DNA of 64,000 bases from CAWCWN01 sp963799245. GTDB taxonomy: Bacteria > Chloroflexota > Ktedonobacteria > Ktedonobacterales > Ktedonobacteraceae. The notes beneath the pieces were generated by a model. The model had not been told where the DNA came from. It did no database searches and saw nothing but the letters and a program-made list of their open reading frames with translations. The DNA lies in NCBI GenBank assembly GCA_963799245.1, contig CAWCWN010000004.1, positions 806,001-870,000 of the forward strand, in the 5' to 3' direction. Made by a program: the position numbers and the translations under genes. Shown here in pieces: positions 33,961 through 43,015 of the stretch; position 1 is the stretch's first letter, and each line of letters begins with the position of its first letter.

Positions 33961-35453
33961 CAATACCTTTCAAATAACCGCCACGACCTGAGCGAAACAC
34001 CCATCGCGCTGGTATGAGTGATAGCGCTCTGGTCGTTTGAGAGCGAAATTACTCATCTTTTGCTTGACGACGCGCGAAGTGCTGCGGAAGCGACGGGCGG
34101 GTAAACGCACGGAGGCGATGTCATGGAGCAAGCGCTGATACAGTTGATCGAAGTGTTGCGGAGCGGCCAATTGAAAGTCGCTGATTGCGTCCTGGACCAC
34201 CTCGATGGCGTGAACAAAACTCAGGCGATCAGGGTCAAGGTGAGCTGCTACAGCGGCCTGGTGCATGAGAAAGCGCAGCGCATAATGGGCGAGCAACAGC
34301 CCATAGAGTTCCTGAATGACCCCAACGGGCAGCAGGCTGCGCAGAGGCCGCCCGACCAGGCGCTGGTGGGTATCGATTTCATCGATGACCAGTTCGATTT
34401 CCCAGCGTTCGTGGTACGCACAAGCGATCTCGAGGGCTGGGGCAGTCTCCGGGTCGAGGAGACTGGTGACCAGGCGATGACGCTCGGCGTAGCCTTGCAA
34501 CTGCGGATCAGTGATGGTATATTCCACGATGCGGACCAACACGCGCACTCCGGCTTGGCGCTCCTGGTAATCACTGGGGAGGAGATAGGCCAGGAAACTG
34601 CCGTCGGGCAAGCGGCGCACGACCTGCGGGTGAACGTGAGCTGGCAGTCGGCCCACATAGTCGGCTCCCCGTGCCAGCGTCGCCACAATCATCTCAAAGG
34701 AATGAAAGCCACGATCCCACATAACCAGCATCCCAGCTCCCACGCTGCGCAAGAGCCGCAATCCGCCCGTGCGCTCGGAGCAGTGAATGGGCCAGAAGCC
34801 CGCATCCACGATGGCGTGCGTGCCGCATTCGACCAGATAGACCCCTTTAAGTTGCGGAAACGCTGTCTTGCCGCGAGCCACCTGATGTCGGCCAAATGCG
34901 CGCGCGTTCTCAGGGGTATCGGCGACATCTTCGGTGGTGCCGTCGATCGCCATCAGACGCAAGCCAAAGAGGAATGCTCCCGTGGTTTCTGCTGTAGCCA
35001 GCGGTCGGCAGATGGCATGGAAGAGCGCTGCCAGGGGTTTGGCTCCCAGTTGATACCGTCGATACGACAAGGCTGCATCTCCGGGCAACAGGTACAGCGG
35101 ATCTGGCCAGAGAAAGCGCAGACCGCGGACCAGATGCCCAAAGACATGGGCCAGCGAAGATCGGCTAAAGACGTGCATGACGATGATGAGCCACACGATC
35201 GCTTGGGGAGTCAAACGGCGCACCCTGGTTCCAACCGGACCGTAGGTGGCCAGAACTGCCTCGACTTGCGTCGGCGGGATCACCTGTTGAAACGCGTCGA
35301 GTGAGATATGCTGGCAGAAGTTGTCCTCCTGCTCAAATTGACGTACAGTAAAGGGCATAGGTGAGATGCATGCTCCTTTCACCTTGTTGTTTTGCTCAGT
35401 GAAAGTATGCCATACATCTCACCTCCTGTTCTGCCTTTATTTGAAAGGTATTG
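33961..35453 (-). mobile_element. IS4-family insertion sequence, 1493 bp
   Basis: The ends are CAATACCTTTCAAATAA (33961-33977) and its reverse complement (35437-35453), a 17-bp perfect inverted repeat. The flanking CATCTAAGAC occurs on both sides (33951-33960 and 35454-35463), a 10-bp target duplication, 11 bp if a shared G is counted. One transposase gene fills it. The size, terminal repeats and long duplication fit IS4. The copy looks intact and recent because the duplication is perfect. Confidence 0.93.
33970..35382 (-). CDS. IS4-family transposase
   Basis: 470 residues. DDE residues are visible: Asp in LMAIDGTTEDV, Asp in VMWDRGFHS, and Glu in the Y-(2)-R-(3)-E block YHERWEIELV, the YREK-type signature of IS4. 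An alternative ATG in frame (MPFTVRQF) lies 8 codons in. It acts on the ends of its own IS. A long open frame on the opposite strand (34123-35304) is a shadow. Confidence 0.93.
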   Translation of the reverse strand: MKGACISPMPFTVRQFEQEDNFCQHISLDAFQQVIPPTQVEAVLATYGPVGTRVRRLTPQAIVWLIIVMHVFSRSSLAHVFGHLVRGLRFLWPDPLYLLPGDAALSYRRYQLGAKPLAALFHAICRPLATAETTGAFLFGLRLMAIDGTTEDVADTPENARAFGRHQVARGKTAFPQLKGVYLVECGTHAIVDAGFWPIHCSERTGGLRLLRSVGAGMLVMWDRGFHSFEMIVATLARGADYVGRLPAHVHPQVVRRLPDGSFLAYLLPSDYQERQAGVRVLVRIVEYTITDPQLQGYAERHRLVTSLLDPETAPALEIACAYHERWEIELVIDEIDTHQRLVGRPLRSLLPVGVIQELYGLLLAHYALRFLMHQAAVAAHLDPDRLSFVHAIEVVQDAISDFQLAAPQHFDQLYQRLLHDIASVRLPARRFRSTSRVVKQKMSNFALKRPERYHSYQRDGCFAQVVAVI

Positions 35454-35723
35454 CATCTAAGACAGCTTTACGCTCGAGGGTGAAGCGACCAAGAATAAGC
35501 ACGGCTTTCTTGGCAATGGTATCAATGACCTCACGAATTTTCGGGTTGTTCAGCAACAGGTAAATGAACTGAGCGACCTCAAGGTTATCGACGGTGATTG
35601 TTGGTTCACCGTAGTCCGTAATGACTAAGTTGTTCTGTTTTGCTCCTTTCAGTTCCACACTCCAGGCTGCTATTCCATAAATGTGACAATTTGTGAGGGT
35701 AGCTCCTGCAAAATTTGTTCTCA

Positions 35724-36155
35724 CTAACGTAGTCCCGCTGAGGTCGGCAAAGCTGAGGTCGGCTCCGCTGAGGTCGGCAAAGCTAAGGAAAGCTCCGTTG
35801 AGATTGGCTCCACTGAGGTCGGCTCCGCTGAGGTCGGCTTTGCCCAGGTCGGCAAAGCTGAGGTCGGCTCCGCTGAGGTCGGCTTTGATGAGACTGACTC
35901 CGACGAGGTCGGGGTGAATATGAGCACGCGCTTTGCGCCACCTGGCTGTGCAAACAGAGCCGCAGATTGCAGTGTCGCTGCCGAGAGCTGGAGCGTCTCG
36001 TTCGGACCGACGTATGTCACGTCAAATCGCCACTTCGAACGTTGCAGCAGCGCAGCCACTGCCTCCGAACAGCCAGGACATCCGGCGGGACCACGATAGA
36101 CCAGTGCCGCTGGACGAGTCGAAAGTCTACCTGTTGGGCTTGTCACTGAGAGCAT
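35724..36155 (-). pseudogene. BPL_N (glutamine-amidotransferase-like) N-terminal fragment fused out of frame
   Basis: ATG 36155 with AAAGGAGTATCACCG before it opens ALVYRGPAGCPGCSEAVAAL and then FDVTYVGPNE and LFAQPGG, matching the start of BPL_N-type proteins (class I amidotransferase-like; the nucleophile region would be later). After about residue 70 the frame runs into pentapeptide DNA read out of frame, giving a PTSAEPTSALPT repeat that ends at 35724. The gene is therefore a truncated start joined by recombination. Confidence 0.6.
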
Positions 36156-36198
36156 CGGTGATACTCCTTTCATCGATACGTGTTCTCTCTTCACAAGG

Positions 36199-36249
36199 TC
36201 TGAGCACGATCCCCGGTTAAGCAAAACTCAGCCGGGGATCGTGCTCAGA
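36199..36249. repeat. Perfect 18-bp stem hairpin
   Basis: 36199-36216 pairs perfectly with 36232-36249 (TCTGAGCACGATCCCCGG and complement), loop 15 nt. It lies between the start of the BPL_N fragment and the NRPS tail. A plus-strand transcript would lack a T-run, so a repeat or processing signal is as likely as a terminator. Confidence 0.75.
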
Positions 36250-36265
36250 TCTGCCTGTTCCCTTA

Positions 36266-36499
36266 TCAGATGGTGCGGGCGGGGATACCCCGCCAACAGC
36301 TTCCTGCCGGCAGGCTTTCCCCTTTCATGACCAGCGTTTGTGCGTCGAGGGCAGCACCCGAGCCGATCTCGGTGTCGTACAAGACGACGCAGCCGATACC
36401 GATCGAACTGGCCGCCGCCCGGAATCGTGACCGGGCCAATGGTCGTCCCCCCGCCGGTGAAGAGCTGGCCGTGACAGCCGCGGTACCGGTGTCGCTCAC
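36266..36499 (-). pseudogene. C-terminal scrap of a Pls/PosA-type left-handed beta-helix
   Basis: The frame ends with GIGCVVLYDTEIGSGAALDA, then LVMKGESLPAGS and WRGIPARTI, a hexapeptide-repeat tail like the end of the Pls/PosA terminal domain. Upstream the frame is lost, and the hexapeptide pattern (GGGTTIGPVTIP) continues in another frame at 36400-36440. It lies just 3' of the intact NRPS gene and looks like the tail of a second, related gene that recombined away. Confidence 0.6.
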
Positions 36500-36565
36500 A
36501 GCTCTTCGAGCAAAGAGGACGCCATCGGGACCACGGCGGCGCCAGTTGTAGCGGGCGCCGTATGC

Positions 36566-39500
36566 TTATCTCTGCTTCCTGCTGGGTCCACCATTTACAC
36601 GAGGCGTCTCAGTGACGAGGCGGCCCTTGGCGAGACGTGGAAGTTTCACCGTATCTTCCAGTGAATGAGAAGTATCGATCGTGACCGGGAGCGCGGCTGG
36701 GCCCACAGGTAACACGTCTCGCATCTCCCTGGCTGGGTTTCCCCCCCATCGTGCGTGCGGCCCGATCTGCTCGCCCTTCATGAGATAGGAGTCGGCGGCG
36801 AGCACGGCGCCATCGCCCATCGTCACGCCGTAGTGGACGAGGGCGTAGTTCCCGATGGTACAGCCGGCGCCGATCGTGGTGCGGTCGGACTTGAAGATGC
36901 TGTCCTCCATCGAGTGGCACTGGATCACGCTCCCCGCGTTGAACGTGCAGTCGTTCCCGATGCTGACGAGGGACTTCTCCATTATGACGCAGCCGTCGTC
37001 AAAGACCCTGCTGCCGAGCCGAACGCCCAGCAGCCGCAAGATCACGTTCTTGAACGGGGTACCGTTGAACACCTGGATGAACGTCTCCTCGGGCACCTTC
37101 CAGTAGCGTTCGTGCCACCAGTAGTAGGGCTCGTAGATCGAGCAGAACTGCGGGCTCAAAGGCCGGAAGCCCGTGACGGCGCGTTCGACCAGCACGAAGT
37201 AGGCGACGGTGTACACGAGGGAGAGGACGATGGCAACCGGGATCACCGACGCGCCGAACCGGATGTAGAGGTTCCCGGCGACCAGAGCCAGCAGGGTGAG
37301 GCCGAAGAAGTAGATCCACCGCACAAGCAGGAACAACCCGATGGTGACGGCATTGTACCTGTTCTTGGCGGCGAGGCGGCGGTGCAGCTCGTCCCCGCTC
37401 TCCAGGCGGTTGAACCTGCTGTCGCGCTGCACCGATCGCGGAATCTCGAAACACGGCGAGCCCAGAAGTCCGACACCCTCCCGGACGTCCCCATCGAGCG
37501 GGACCATGACCTTCGTGGCGAGGAGGCAATTGTCGCCCGTCCTGCCACCCGAGGGGTAGGCGATGAAGTTCCCGAGGAAGCTGCGCGGCCCGATCGACAC
37601 TCGCGACATACGGAAGGACGTGCTCGAGAAGTCGGCATTGATGATCGACAGCTCATCAGCGACCGTCGTGCCGCTGCCGACGAAGCTCAGGTACGGCGTT
37701 TCGTGCTTCACCGCCGTGCCGAAGTTCGACCCCGTCTGCTCGACGCGGGAAAGGTCGTATCCCAGAACGCGCAGGTAGTGGACGATGTAGGAGCTGTCGC
37801 CGAAGAGGTGCACGAAGAACTCCAGGTTGGTTATGCGCGCGATCATCCGCAGGACGGTGTAGTGGAAGCCGTACAAGGGATAGACCCTGTCCGGCCTGAG
37901 GGCGAGGTTCAGCACGCGAGGGACGGTGACTACCCAGGCGAGGCCGGCGAGCACGGCGCCGAAGAACAACACGAAGGTGATGGCCAGCACGGTGCCGTAG
38001 AACGTCCAGCTCGTGAAAACCAGGGGTCCCGAGCCCAGGGACCCGACGAGCAGCGGGACCTTAGCGAGTAGCCAGATCGCGACGCCGATCCCCAGCGGCA
38101 GGAACAGGACCAGCATGCTCAGTAGCTGCAGGGCGCTGTAGGTGGCCCTCCTCAGGGTGCCGCAGTCGGTCGGGTCGACCGCGCGGTAGTCCACGTCGGT
38201 CCGCTGCGCCGGGGACCCGTGCCAGCGCTGGCCGTCGGGCACGGCCTGGGAGGCATGGAGGGCGGAGGAGTGGCCGAGTTGGGCTCCATCGCCCAGCGAG
38301 GTCTCGATGTCGATCACCGTCATCTCGCCGACGAACACGTCCTTCCCGAGCGTGACCGCGCCCGTCTGGATCAGGCCGGCGTGGGCTCGGTAGCAGCTGA
38401 AGGACGAGTCCTTGCGGATGACCGTGCCCTCGCCGATGCTGAGCAGGTCGGTGCACACCGGTACGTTCTGAGAGAAGATCGCGACGCCTCGGCCGACCCT
38501 CGCGCCCAGCGCCCTCAGGTAGAGCACGTAGAGTGGCGAGCCGACGAACATGACCAGGGGGTTCGACCGGATCAGCGTCTTGACGGTCCAGAAGCGGACG
38601 TACGCAAGGCTCCAGACGGGGATCTCCTGGGGCTTCCAGCGACCGACGAGCATCCACTTCGCCAGGATCGGAGCAGTGCAAAGGCCCAGAAAGCTCGCGT
38701 TGCCGATTACGAGCGATCGCACGTACGTGTCGATCAGCCCGGTGCTGGCGTAGATCCACTCGAAGCCTCCGACCATGACGAGTATGCCAAGGAAGGAGTA
38801 TCCGAGGAACAGCAGGAATTGCAGTGTTCCGCAGAGGATGTACCGCGACGTGCTGGCCGGCGCCACTGCCTCTCTTGACGCCGTGACCCGCGGCTCGGCA
38901 GGGGCGGGCGCTGCGTCCTCGAGAGCTGCTGCCAGGCTCCTGACCGTCGGGTGCAGGTAAACGTCCTTCATCGACACGGAGGGCAGGTCCGCCCGCTCCC
39001 TGACCCGGGCGCAAAAGTGTGCCATCAGCAGCGAATTGGCACCCAGGTTGTCGAAGAAGTGGCTGTCGACCGACACCCGCTCGAGGTGCATGACGTGGGC
39101 CAGCACATCGGCGAGGATCCTCTCGTTGCCGGTCGTCGGGCCGGTGTAGCTGTGCTGTGTGGCGAGGCTCCGCGGTCCTTTCGGCGCAGGGAGGTTCTTG
39201 CGGTCAGCCTTGGCGCTCGTGAGCATTGGGATGACCGCGAGCTCTTCGAGGTACGCCGGGACCATGTAGGGGGGAAGCCGGCGCAACTGCTCGTAGATGT
39301 GCTCCCGGTCTACGCTGGTGGTGTCCTTGCGCAGGCTGTAGTAGGCGACCAGCTCTACCACGCCGGGCTCCGTCTCGTAGGTGTCGACCACCGCCTGCGC
39401 GATCCCCGGCACCTGCAACAGGACCGACTCGATCTCACCCAGCTCGATGCGATAGCCGCGAATCTTGACCTGGGTGTCGATGCGGCCCAGAAATTCGATA

Positions 39501-41380
39501 GCGCCATTGGCGGTAAAGCGAACAAGATCACCGGTCTTGTACAGGTGGGAGGGCGCACCGGGATCGCTGACATAAGGGTTCGGGATAAACTTCTCACGCG
39601 TCAATTTCGGCTGGTTGACATACCCACGGGACAGGCAGACGCCCCCGATATGCAGCTCACCAGCCACGCCGAAGGGAACGGGCTGCAGGTGCGCATCCAG
39701 GATGTAGACAGCATAGTTGGGAATCGGCTTGCCGATGGTCACTTTGTCATGGGGATGACAGTCGGAGTATGTGGCAATCACGGTGGCTTCTGTAGGTCCG
39801 TAGGTATTGACGACCCTCCGACCTTTCCTCCACCAGCGGCTGACCAAGTCTTGAGGACACGCTTCACCGCCCAATATCAACAGTCGGATGGTGGGGATAT
39901 CCTCATCAAGCATGGACAACAAGGTCGGTACGCAGGAAAGCACGCTCACCCGTTGCTCGGTGAGTATCCTGGCCAGTGCCGGACCGGCATGCACCATCTC
40001 CTGGGTGCCGACTACCAGAACTGCTCCAGCAGAAAAGGCGAGCCAGATCTCCTCCACTGAAGCGTCAAACGCAATGGAGAATCCCTGGTACACGCGGTCT
40101 TGAGGCTGCACCTGGAAGATGGCACTCTCTGATCTTACTAGATTACAGACACTGCGGTGTTCGATTTGTACCCCTTTGGGGCGTCCTGTAGAACCCGAGG
40201 TATAAATGACATAGGCCACATCGTGAGCTTCAACCTCCATCGCCTCCGGCTTTTCCGGCAATTCACAGGATACTGCATTCCGCTCTTGATCCAGTTGTAG
40301 TATCGGGCAGGCGGGCGAGGAGAGCGTTTCTACCAACTCTGAAGTCGTCAGAAGCGCGGCTACCTGGCAGTCTTGTAAGATGTAGTCAACCCGATCTGGC
40401 GGACATTCAGGATCAATAGGCACATAGGCAGCACCGGATTTTAAGATCGCCAAAATCGAAAGATAGACATCGGTAGAGCGAGGCAGCATCATGGCCACAA
40501 ACGAGCCATGACCTATCTCCTTTGCACGCAGGTATCGCGCAAGCTGGTTCGCCTGCTGGTCCAGTTCTCCATAACTGATCTCCTGGCCAGCACAGAAAAG
40601 CGCGATGCGCTCGGGATGGAGCCTCGCCTGAGCCTCGAAAAAATGATGCAGGCAGTCTTGTCGCGGAACTTCCCTGCGGTGTGTATTCCCACGCCACTCT
40701 CGCAGCACCAGATGCTCTTCTTCGTGATCAAGGAGAGGAAGGCGTGAGATGGGGGTATTCATGTTGCTATCCAAATGGGCCAACAGCGTCTGCCAGTGGC
40801 TTCCGGTCCACAAGACAGGTTCGAGAAGGAAAAGCAAGTGCCGATAATGGAAGTGGGCTACCAAGTCACCGCACAACTGTAAGCAGGCTGACAGCACTCC
40901 GTCCTGCGCGCCACTGGGCTCTCGCCACTCGATGTTCACGGAAATACCGCCCGCACCATCATTCAGCCAATTCGGCAGCGTGACGTCCGCAAATGCTTCT
41001 GTCACCACCATGGAAATCTGCTGGAGTGCCTGATACAAGCTCAACTGGTCGTGAAGGGGTATGGCGATCTGGCGGATCCAAGGGGTGCCGGCCTTGCCCT
41101 TGTCGCCTGGAAGAGGCAAATCGGCATGCATCGGAACCATAGAAACACGCAGGACGATGTCATGCTCACCACGGGTGTAGCGGTGTACTAGGATGCCGAA
41201 AGCCGTGAGGAATAACACCAATGAATTTATCTGCTCCCTTCCGCAAAGCTTGTGAAGACATTCCATCACCGATTTGGGGGTAATCTCAGTGAAAGAGTAT
41301 CCGCCATCTAGACGGGGTGGAACTTCCACCGTAGCTCCCGGTAAACGGGTAAAAGCAATGCGCTTGTCTGTAGTATGCAT
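36566..41380 (-). CDS. Pls/PosA-type non-ribosomal peptide synthetase
   Basis: 1604 residues. Residues 1-240 resemble the second half of a condensation domain but have no HHxxxDG. An adenylation domain follows (about 245-735): YVIYTSGSTGRPKG (390-403), NTYGPTE (525-531), YKTGDL, GRIDTQVKIRGYRIELGEIE (632-651), Lys in SAKADRKNLP. A carrier domain has the phosphopantetheine Ser783 in DNLGANSLL. The C-terminal half carries about six membrane helices alternating with hexapeptide beta-helix segments, the terminal domain of epsilon-poly-lysine synthetase-like enzymes. Those link amino acids through side chains at the membrane. The substrate is unknown. GC rises sharply after residue about 645, so the gene is probably a mosaic. 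GAGAGGAG precedes the ATG. Confidence 0.88.
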   Translation of the reverse strand: MHTTDKRIAFTRLPGATVEVPPRLDGGYSFTEITPKSVMECLHKLCGREQINSLVLFLTAFGILVHRYTRGEHDIVLRVSMVPMHADLPLPGDKGKAGTPWIRQIAIPLHDQLSLYQALQQISMVVTEAFADVTLPNWLNDGAGGISVNIEWREPSGAQDGVLSACLQLCGDLVAHFHYRHLLFLLEPVLWTGSHWQTLLAHLDSNMNTPISRLPLLDHEEEHLVLREWRGNTHRREVPRQDCLHHFFEAQARLHPERIALFCAGQEISYGELDQQANQLARYLRAKEIGHGSFVAMMLPRSTDVYLSILAILKSGAAYVPIDPECPPDRVDYILQDCQVAALLTTSELVETLSSPACPILQLDQERNAVSCELPEKPEAMEVEAHDVAYVIYTSGSTGRPKGVQIEHRSVCNLVRSESAIFQVQPQDRVYQGFSIAFDASVEEIWLAFSAGAVLVVGTQEMVHAGPALARILTEQRVSVLSCVPTLLSMLDEDIPTIRLLILGGEACPQDLVSRWWRKGRRVVNTYGPTEATVIATYSDCHPHDKVTIGKPIPNYAVYILDAHLQPVPFGVAGELHIGGVCLSRGYVNQPKLTREKFIPNPYVSDPGAPSHLYKTGDLVRFTANGAIEFLGRIDTQVKIRGYRIELGEIESVLLQVPGIAQAVVDTYETEPGVVELVAYYSLRKDTTSVDREHIYEQLRRLPPYMVPAYLEELAVIPMLTSAKADRKNLPAPKGPRSLATQHSYTGPTTGNERILADVLAHVMHLERVSVDSHFFDNLGANSLLMAHFCARVRERADLPSVSMKDVYLHPTVRSLAAALEDAAPAPAEPRVTASREAVAPASTSRYILCGTLQFLLFLGYSFLGILVMVGGFEWIYASTGLIDTYVRSLVIGNASFLGLCTAPILAKWMLVGRWKPQEIPVWSLAYVRFWTVKTLIRSNPLVMFVGSPLYVLYLRALGARVGRGVAIFSQNVPVCTDLLSIGEGTVIRKDSSFSCYRAHAGLIQTGAVTLGKDVFVGEMTVIDIETSLGDGAQLGHSSALHASQAVPDGQRWHGSPAQRTDVDYRAVDPTDCGTLRRATYSALQLLSMLVLFLPLGIGVAIWLLAKVPLLVGSLGSGPLVFTSWTFYGTVLAITFVLFFGAVLAGLAWVVTVPRVLNLALRPDRVYPLYGFHYTVLRMIARITNLEFFVHLFGDSSYIVHYLRVLGYDLSRVEQTGSNFGTAVKHETPYLSFVGSGTTVADELSIINADFSSTSFRMSRVSIGPRSFLGNFIAYPSGGRTGDNCLLATKVMVPLDGDVREGVGLLGSPCFEIPRSVQRDSRFNRLESGDELHRRLAAKNRYNAVTIGLFLLVRWIYFFGLTLLALVAGNLYIRFGASVIPVAIVLSLVYTVAYFVLVERAVTGFRPLSPQFCSIYEPYYWWHERYWKVPEETFIQVFNGTPFKNVILRLLGVRLGSRVFDDGCVIMEKSLVSIGNDCTFNAGSVIQCHSMEDSIFKSDRTTIGAGCTIGNYALVHYGVTMGDGAVLAADSYLMKGEQIGPHARWGGNPAREMRDVLPVGPAALPVTIDTSHSLEDTVKLPRLAKGRLVTETPRVNGGPSRKQR

Positions 41381-42000
41381 AGCTGGCTCCTCTCTTTCGT
41401 TAAGACGTAGAACTTTTAGGAGACGGATTTCCGGCTAGGATCAGCCACTGCTCTGCCGCAAGGACCACCAGTTCTTCCACAGATAGTTTAGACTCATACA
41501 AGTCTGGTGCTTCTCTGATCAGAGCAACAACATGCTGAATGCCTCGTTCGGATCACCTCAGTGCTGCCATGTGTGGCTCATGTTGTAATATGCACTGTTA
41601 TGAAAGGCGGGTGCGGGAGTGCCTGGATATCACGGAGTATGACCCGTTTCACTAAGGGAAGTATTCCAAAAATCGCATTTCGCGCCCTTTCAGCCATTTA
41701 ATGCCGTTAGTCACGCCACTCTCAGGACCTGCGCATCAAATATGGGAATGCCAGCAATGGTTAAGACAAGTTTCCTGTTCCTGATGCGCATGCTAACGAT
41801 TGGTGTGAAACCCTGATTGAGCTGTTGCATGTGCACTCTGCGACGGTCGCTGTTGTCATCGTCTTACGCCTGCAACCACTTCATGAGCAGGTCTTGGCCT
41901 TGTTGGGGCCACCTTATTAACAAATGTACATATTATCTTCTTGAGGCTGCGGAACATGGGGAGTTTGCTATACCATCAGCATTTTTGTAACACAACCCCC
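41381..42000. other. Intergenic region with gene scraps
   Basis: 620 bp. On the minus strand, 41400-41556 is an open stretch without a start (GIQHVVALIREAPDLYESKL, then VEELVVLAAEQWLILAG) that looks like the C-terminus of an unrecognised protein. On the plus strand at 41819-41920 is an IS1634-type tail. The remaining 41560-41800 shows nothing. Confidence 0.4.
41819..41920 (+). pseudogene. C-terminal fragment of an IS1634-type transposase
   Basis: ELLHVHSATVAVVIVLRLQP then LHEQVLALLGPPY and a stop. It matches the tail read in the larger relic at 44499-45019 (ELLHVRSA then LALLGPPYEKIY) almost residue for residue, so two copies of the same IS type once flanked this interval. Confidence 0.65.
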
Positions 42001-42840
42001 TCATGCCGACTTTCTCGTCAGAACAAGGTAATGTTTACCAGTAGAGCGGAATCCAGGTACGTTTCGATCGGCCAGGAGTTGCAATCGAATGTGGAGCCAC
42101 TTACCGACCGCCTGCGGGATGACTGTACAGCTGAAGAGTGTGAACGGTCCGAATCCAAGCGTTTTGCCTCTAACTTTGTCAAGTTTGATACTCGCTAGAG
42201 TCTTGTCCACGTCGCGGCAAGATTGGGAGGTCACAATCGGCACTCTGTAATGAAGCCCAACCAACTTGATCACTTTATTCAAGCCCTGCTTGAGAGGTTT
42301 GAGCATTGGATTATGCACTGGATCGAGGAAGCCGATCAATTCCGTCCAGTTCGCAGTTGTGAGAATGACATAACCACCCGGCCTTGTCACACGAGCTATC
42401 TCATGCATTGCCCGCTCTGGTCTCTCGAGCCAAGGAATGACACCGAGCCCGACCACGAGGTCGAAGGTACTGTCCTCAAAGGTCAGGGAATTGACATCGC
42501 CAAGGTTCAGGGAGAGCAGGTTTGTGATCTGTGCATCCGCAGCATGTTGACTCGCCAGTTCGACCATGGCCTCGACGGAATCGATTGCCTGTAAGCGGAA
42601 CCCTCGTTGGGCCAGAGCAATCGACAAGAAACCAGCACCGCAACCAACTTCTAGCACACGGGAACCTGGCTCAAGGGCGAGACTGTCGATCCAGTCGAGT
42701 ACTGTAGCCTGTCTAGCTCGGTAAATCTCACCACGGAGACAATCGCTGGCGTAGATGTTCTTCCACTTGGATACGCGTGACTGAAAATAGGCATTCACGT
42801 TTTCTTGCTCTTGAGGGTTTTGATTAGCGACCGTTTTCAT
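42001..42840 (-). CDS. Class I SAM-dependent methyltransferase
   Basis: 279 residues from ATG 42840 (GGGAG 8 nt upstream). The upstream open frame to 43023 is not supported and runs into an IS. Motif I is VLEVGCGAGFLSI, motif post-I IDSVEAM, and motif IV LVVGLGVIPWL with the partner GGYVILTT. This is the ubiquinone/menaquinone-type small-molecule branch. Its place next to the NRPS suggests tailoring of the peptide product, an inference from context. Substrate unknown. Confidence 0.85.
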   Translation of the reverse strand: MKTVANQNPQEQENVNAYFQSRVSKWKNIYASDCLRGEIYRARQATVLDWIDSLALEPGSRVLEVGCGAGFLSIALAQRGFRLQAIDSVEAMVELASQHAADAQITNLLSLNLGDVNSLTFEDSTFDLVVGLGVIPWLERPERAMHEIARVTRPGGYVILTTANWTELIGFLDPVHNPMLKPLKQGLNKVIKLVGLHYRVPIVTSQSCRDVDKTLASIKLDKVRGKTLGFGPFTLFSCTVIPQAVGKWLHIRLQLLADRNVPGFRSTGKHYLVLTRKSA

Positions 42841-43015
42841 ATCAAATGCTCCCAGATGTTTGACGTTCCTAGGAAAATGAGTAGAAGGCTGAGATAAACT
42901 CGCCGCAATCAACCCATTTTCCTGCTCTTCTCTTACTCGCAAGGTCAGAGCGCAGTAAACTAAATGCATCCAAAACCAGGCGGGAAGAGGCATGAGCCAC
43001 CTTTTTGAGATAGTA

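Larger units (their letters stand above)
33303..35922 (-). pseudogene. Pentapeptide-repeat plus TIR-like protein, split by an IS4-family element
   Basis: Read on the minus strand, 35922-35700 codes pentapeptide repeats (ADLSGADLSFADL pattern). Then comes a linker (residues of 35700-35470) ending ILGRFTLERKAVLDA. Then the IS (33961-35453). Homology resumes at 33960 with ALREELRTHGYLPILFDF, DLTETVSTLAHLSRFIIVDL and a PSSAPYE block, a Rossmann-like beta-alpha fold of the TIR or nucleoside-deoxyribosyltransferase kind. A second break, a frameshift near 33525, separates the last part (33303-33539). Such fusions are seen in Ktedonobacteria and cyanobacteria. A TIR-like domain suggests NAD cleavage or signalling, but that is inference. 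The pentapeptide helix would bind a partner. Confidence 0.7.

Noticed and set aside
34123..35304. Plus-strand open frame of 393 residues
   Set aside because: Antisense to the IS4 transposase with its DDE residues.
36755..38071. Plus-strand open frame of 438 residues
   Set aside because: Antisense to the GC-rich half of the NRPS gene. Long antisense frames are expected at high GC3, the product is low in complexity, and the NRPS frame has clear domains.
38951..40060. Plus-strand open frame of 369 residues
   Set aside because: Antisense to the adenylation and carrier domains, no motif or ribosome site.
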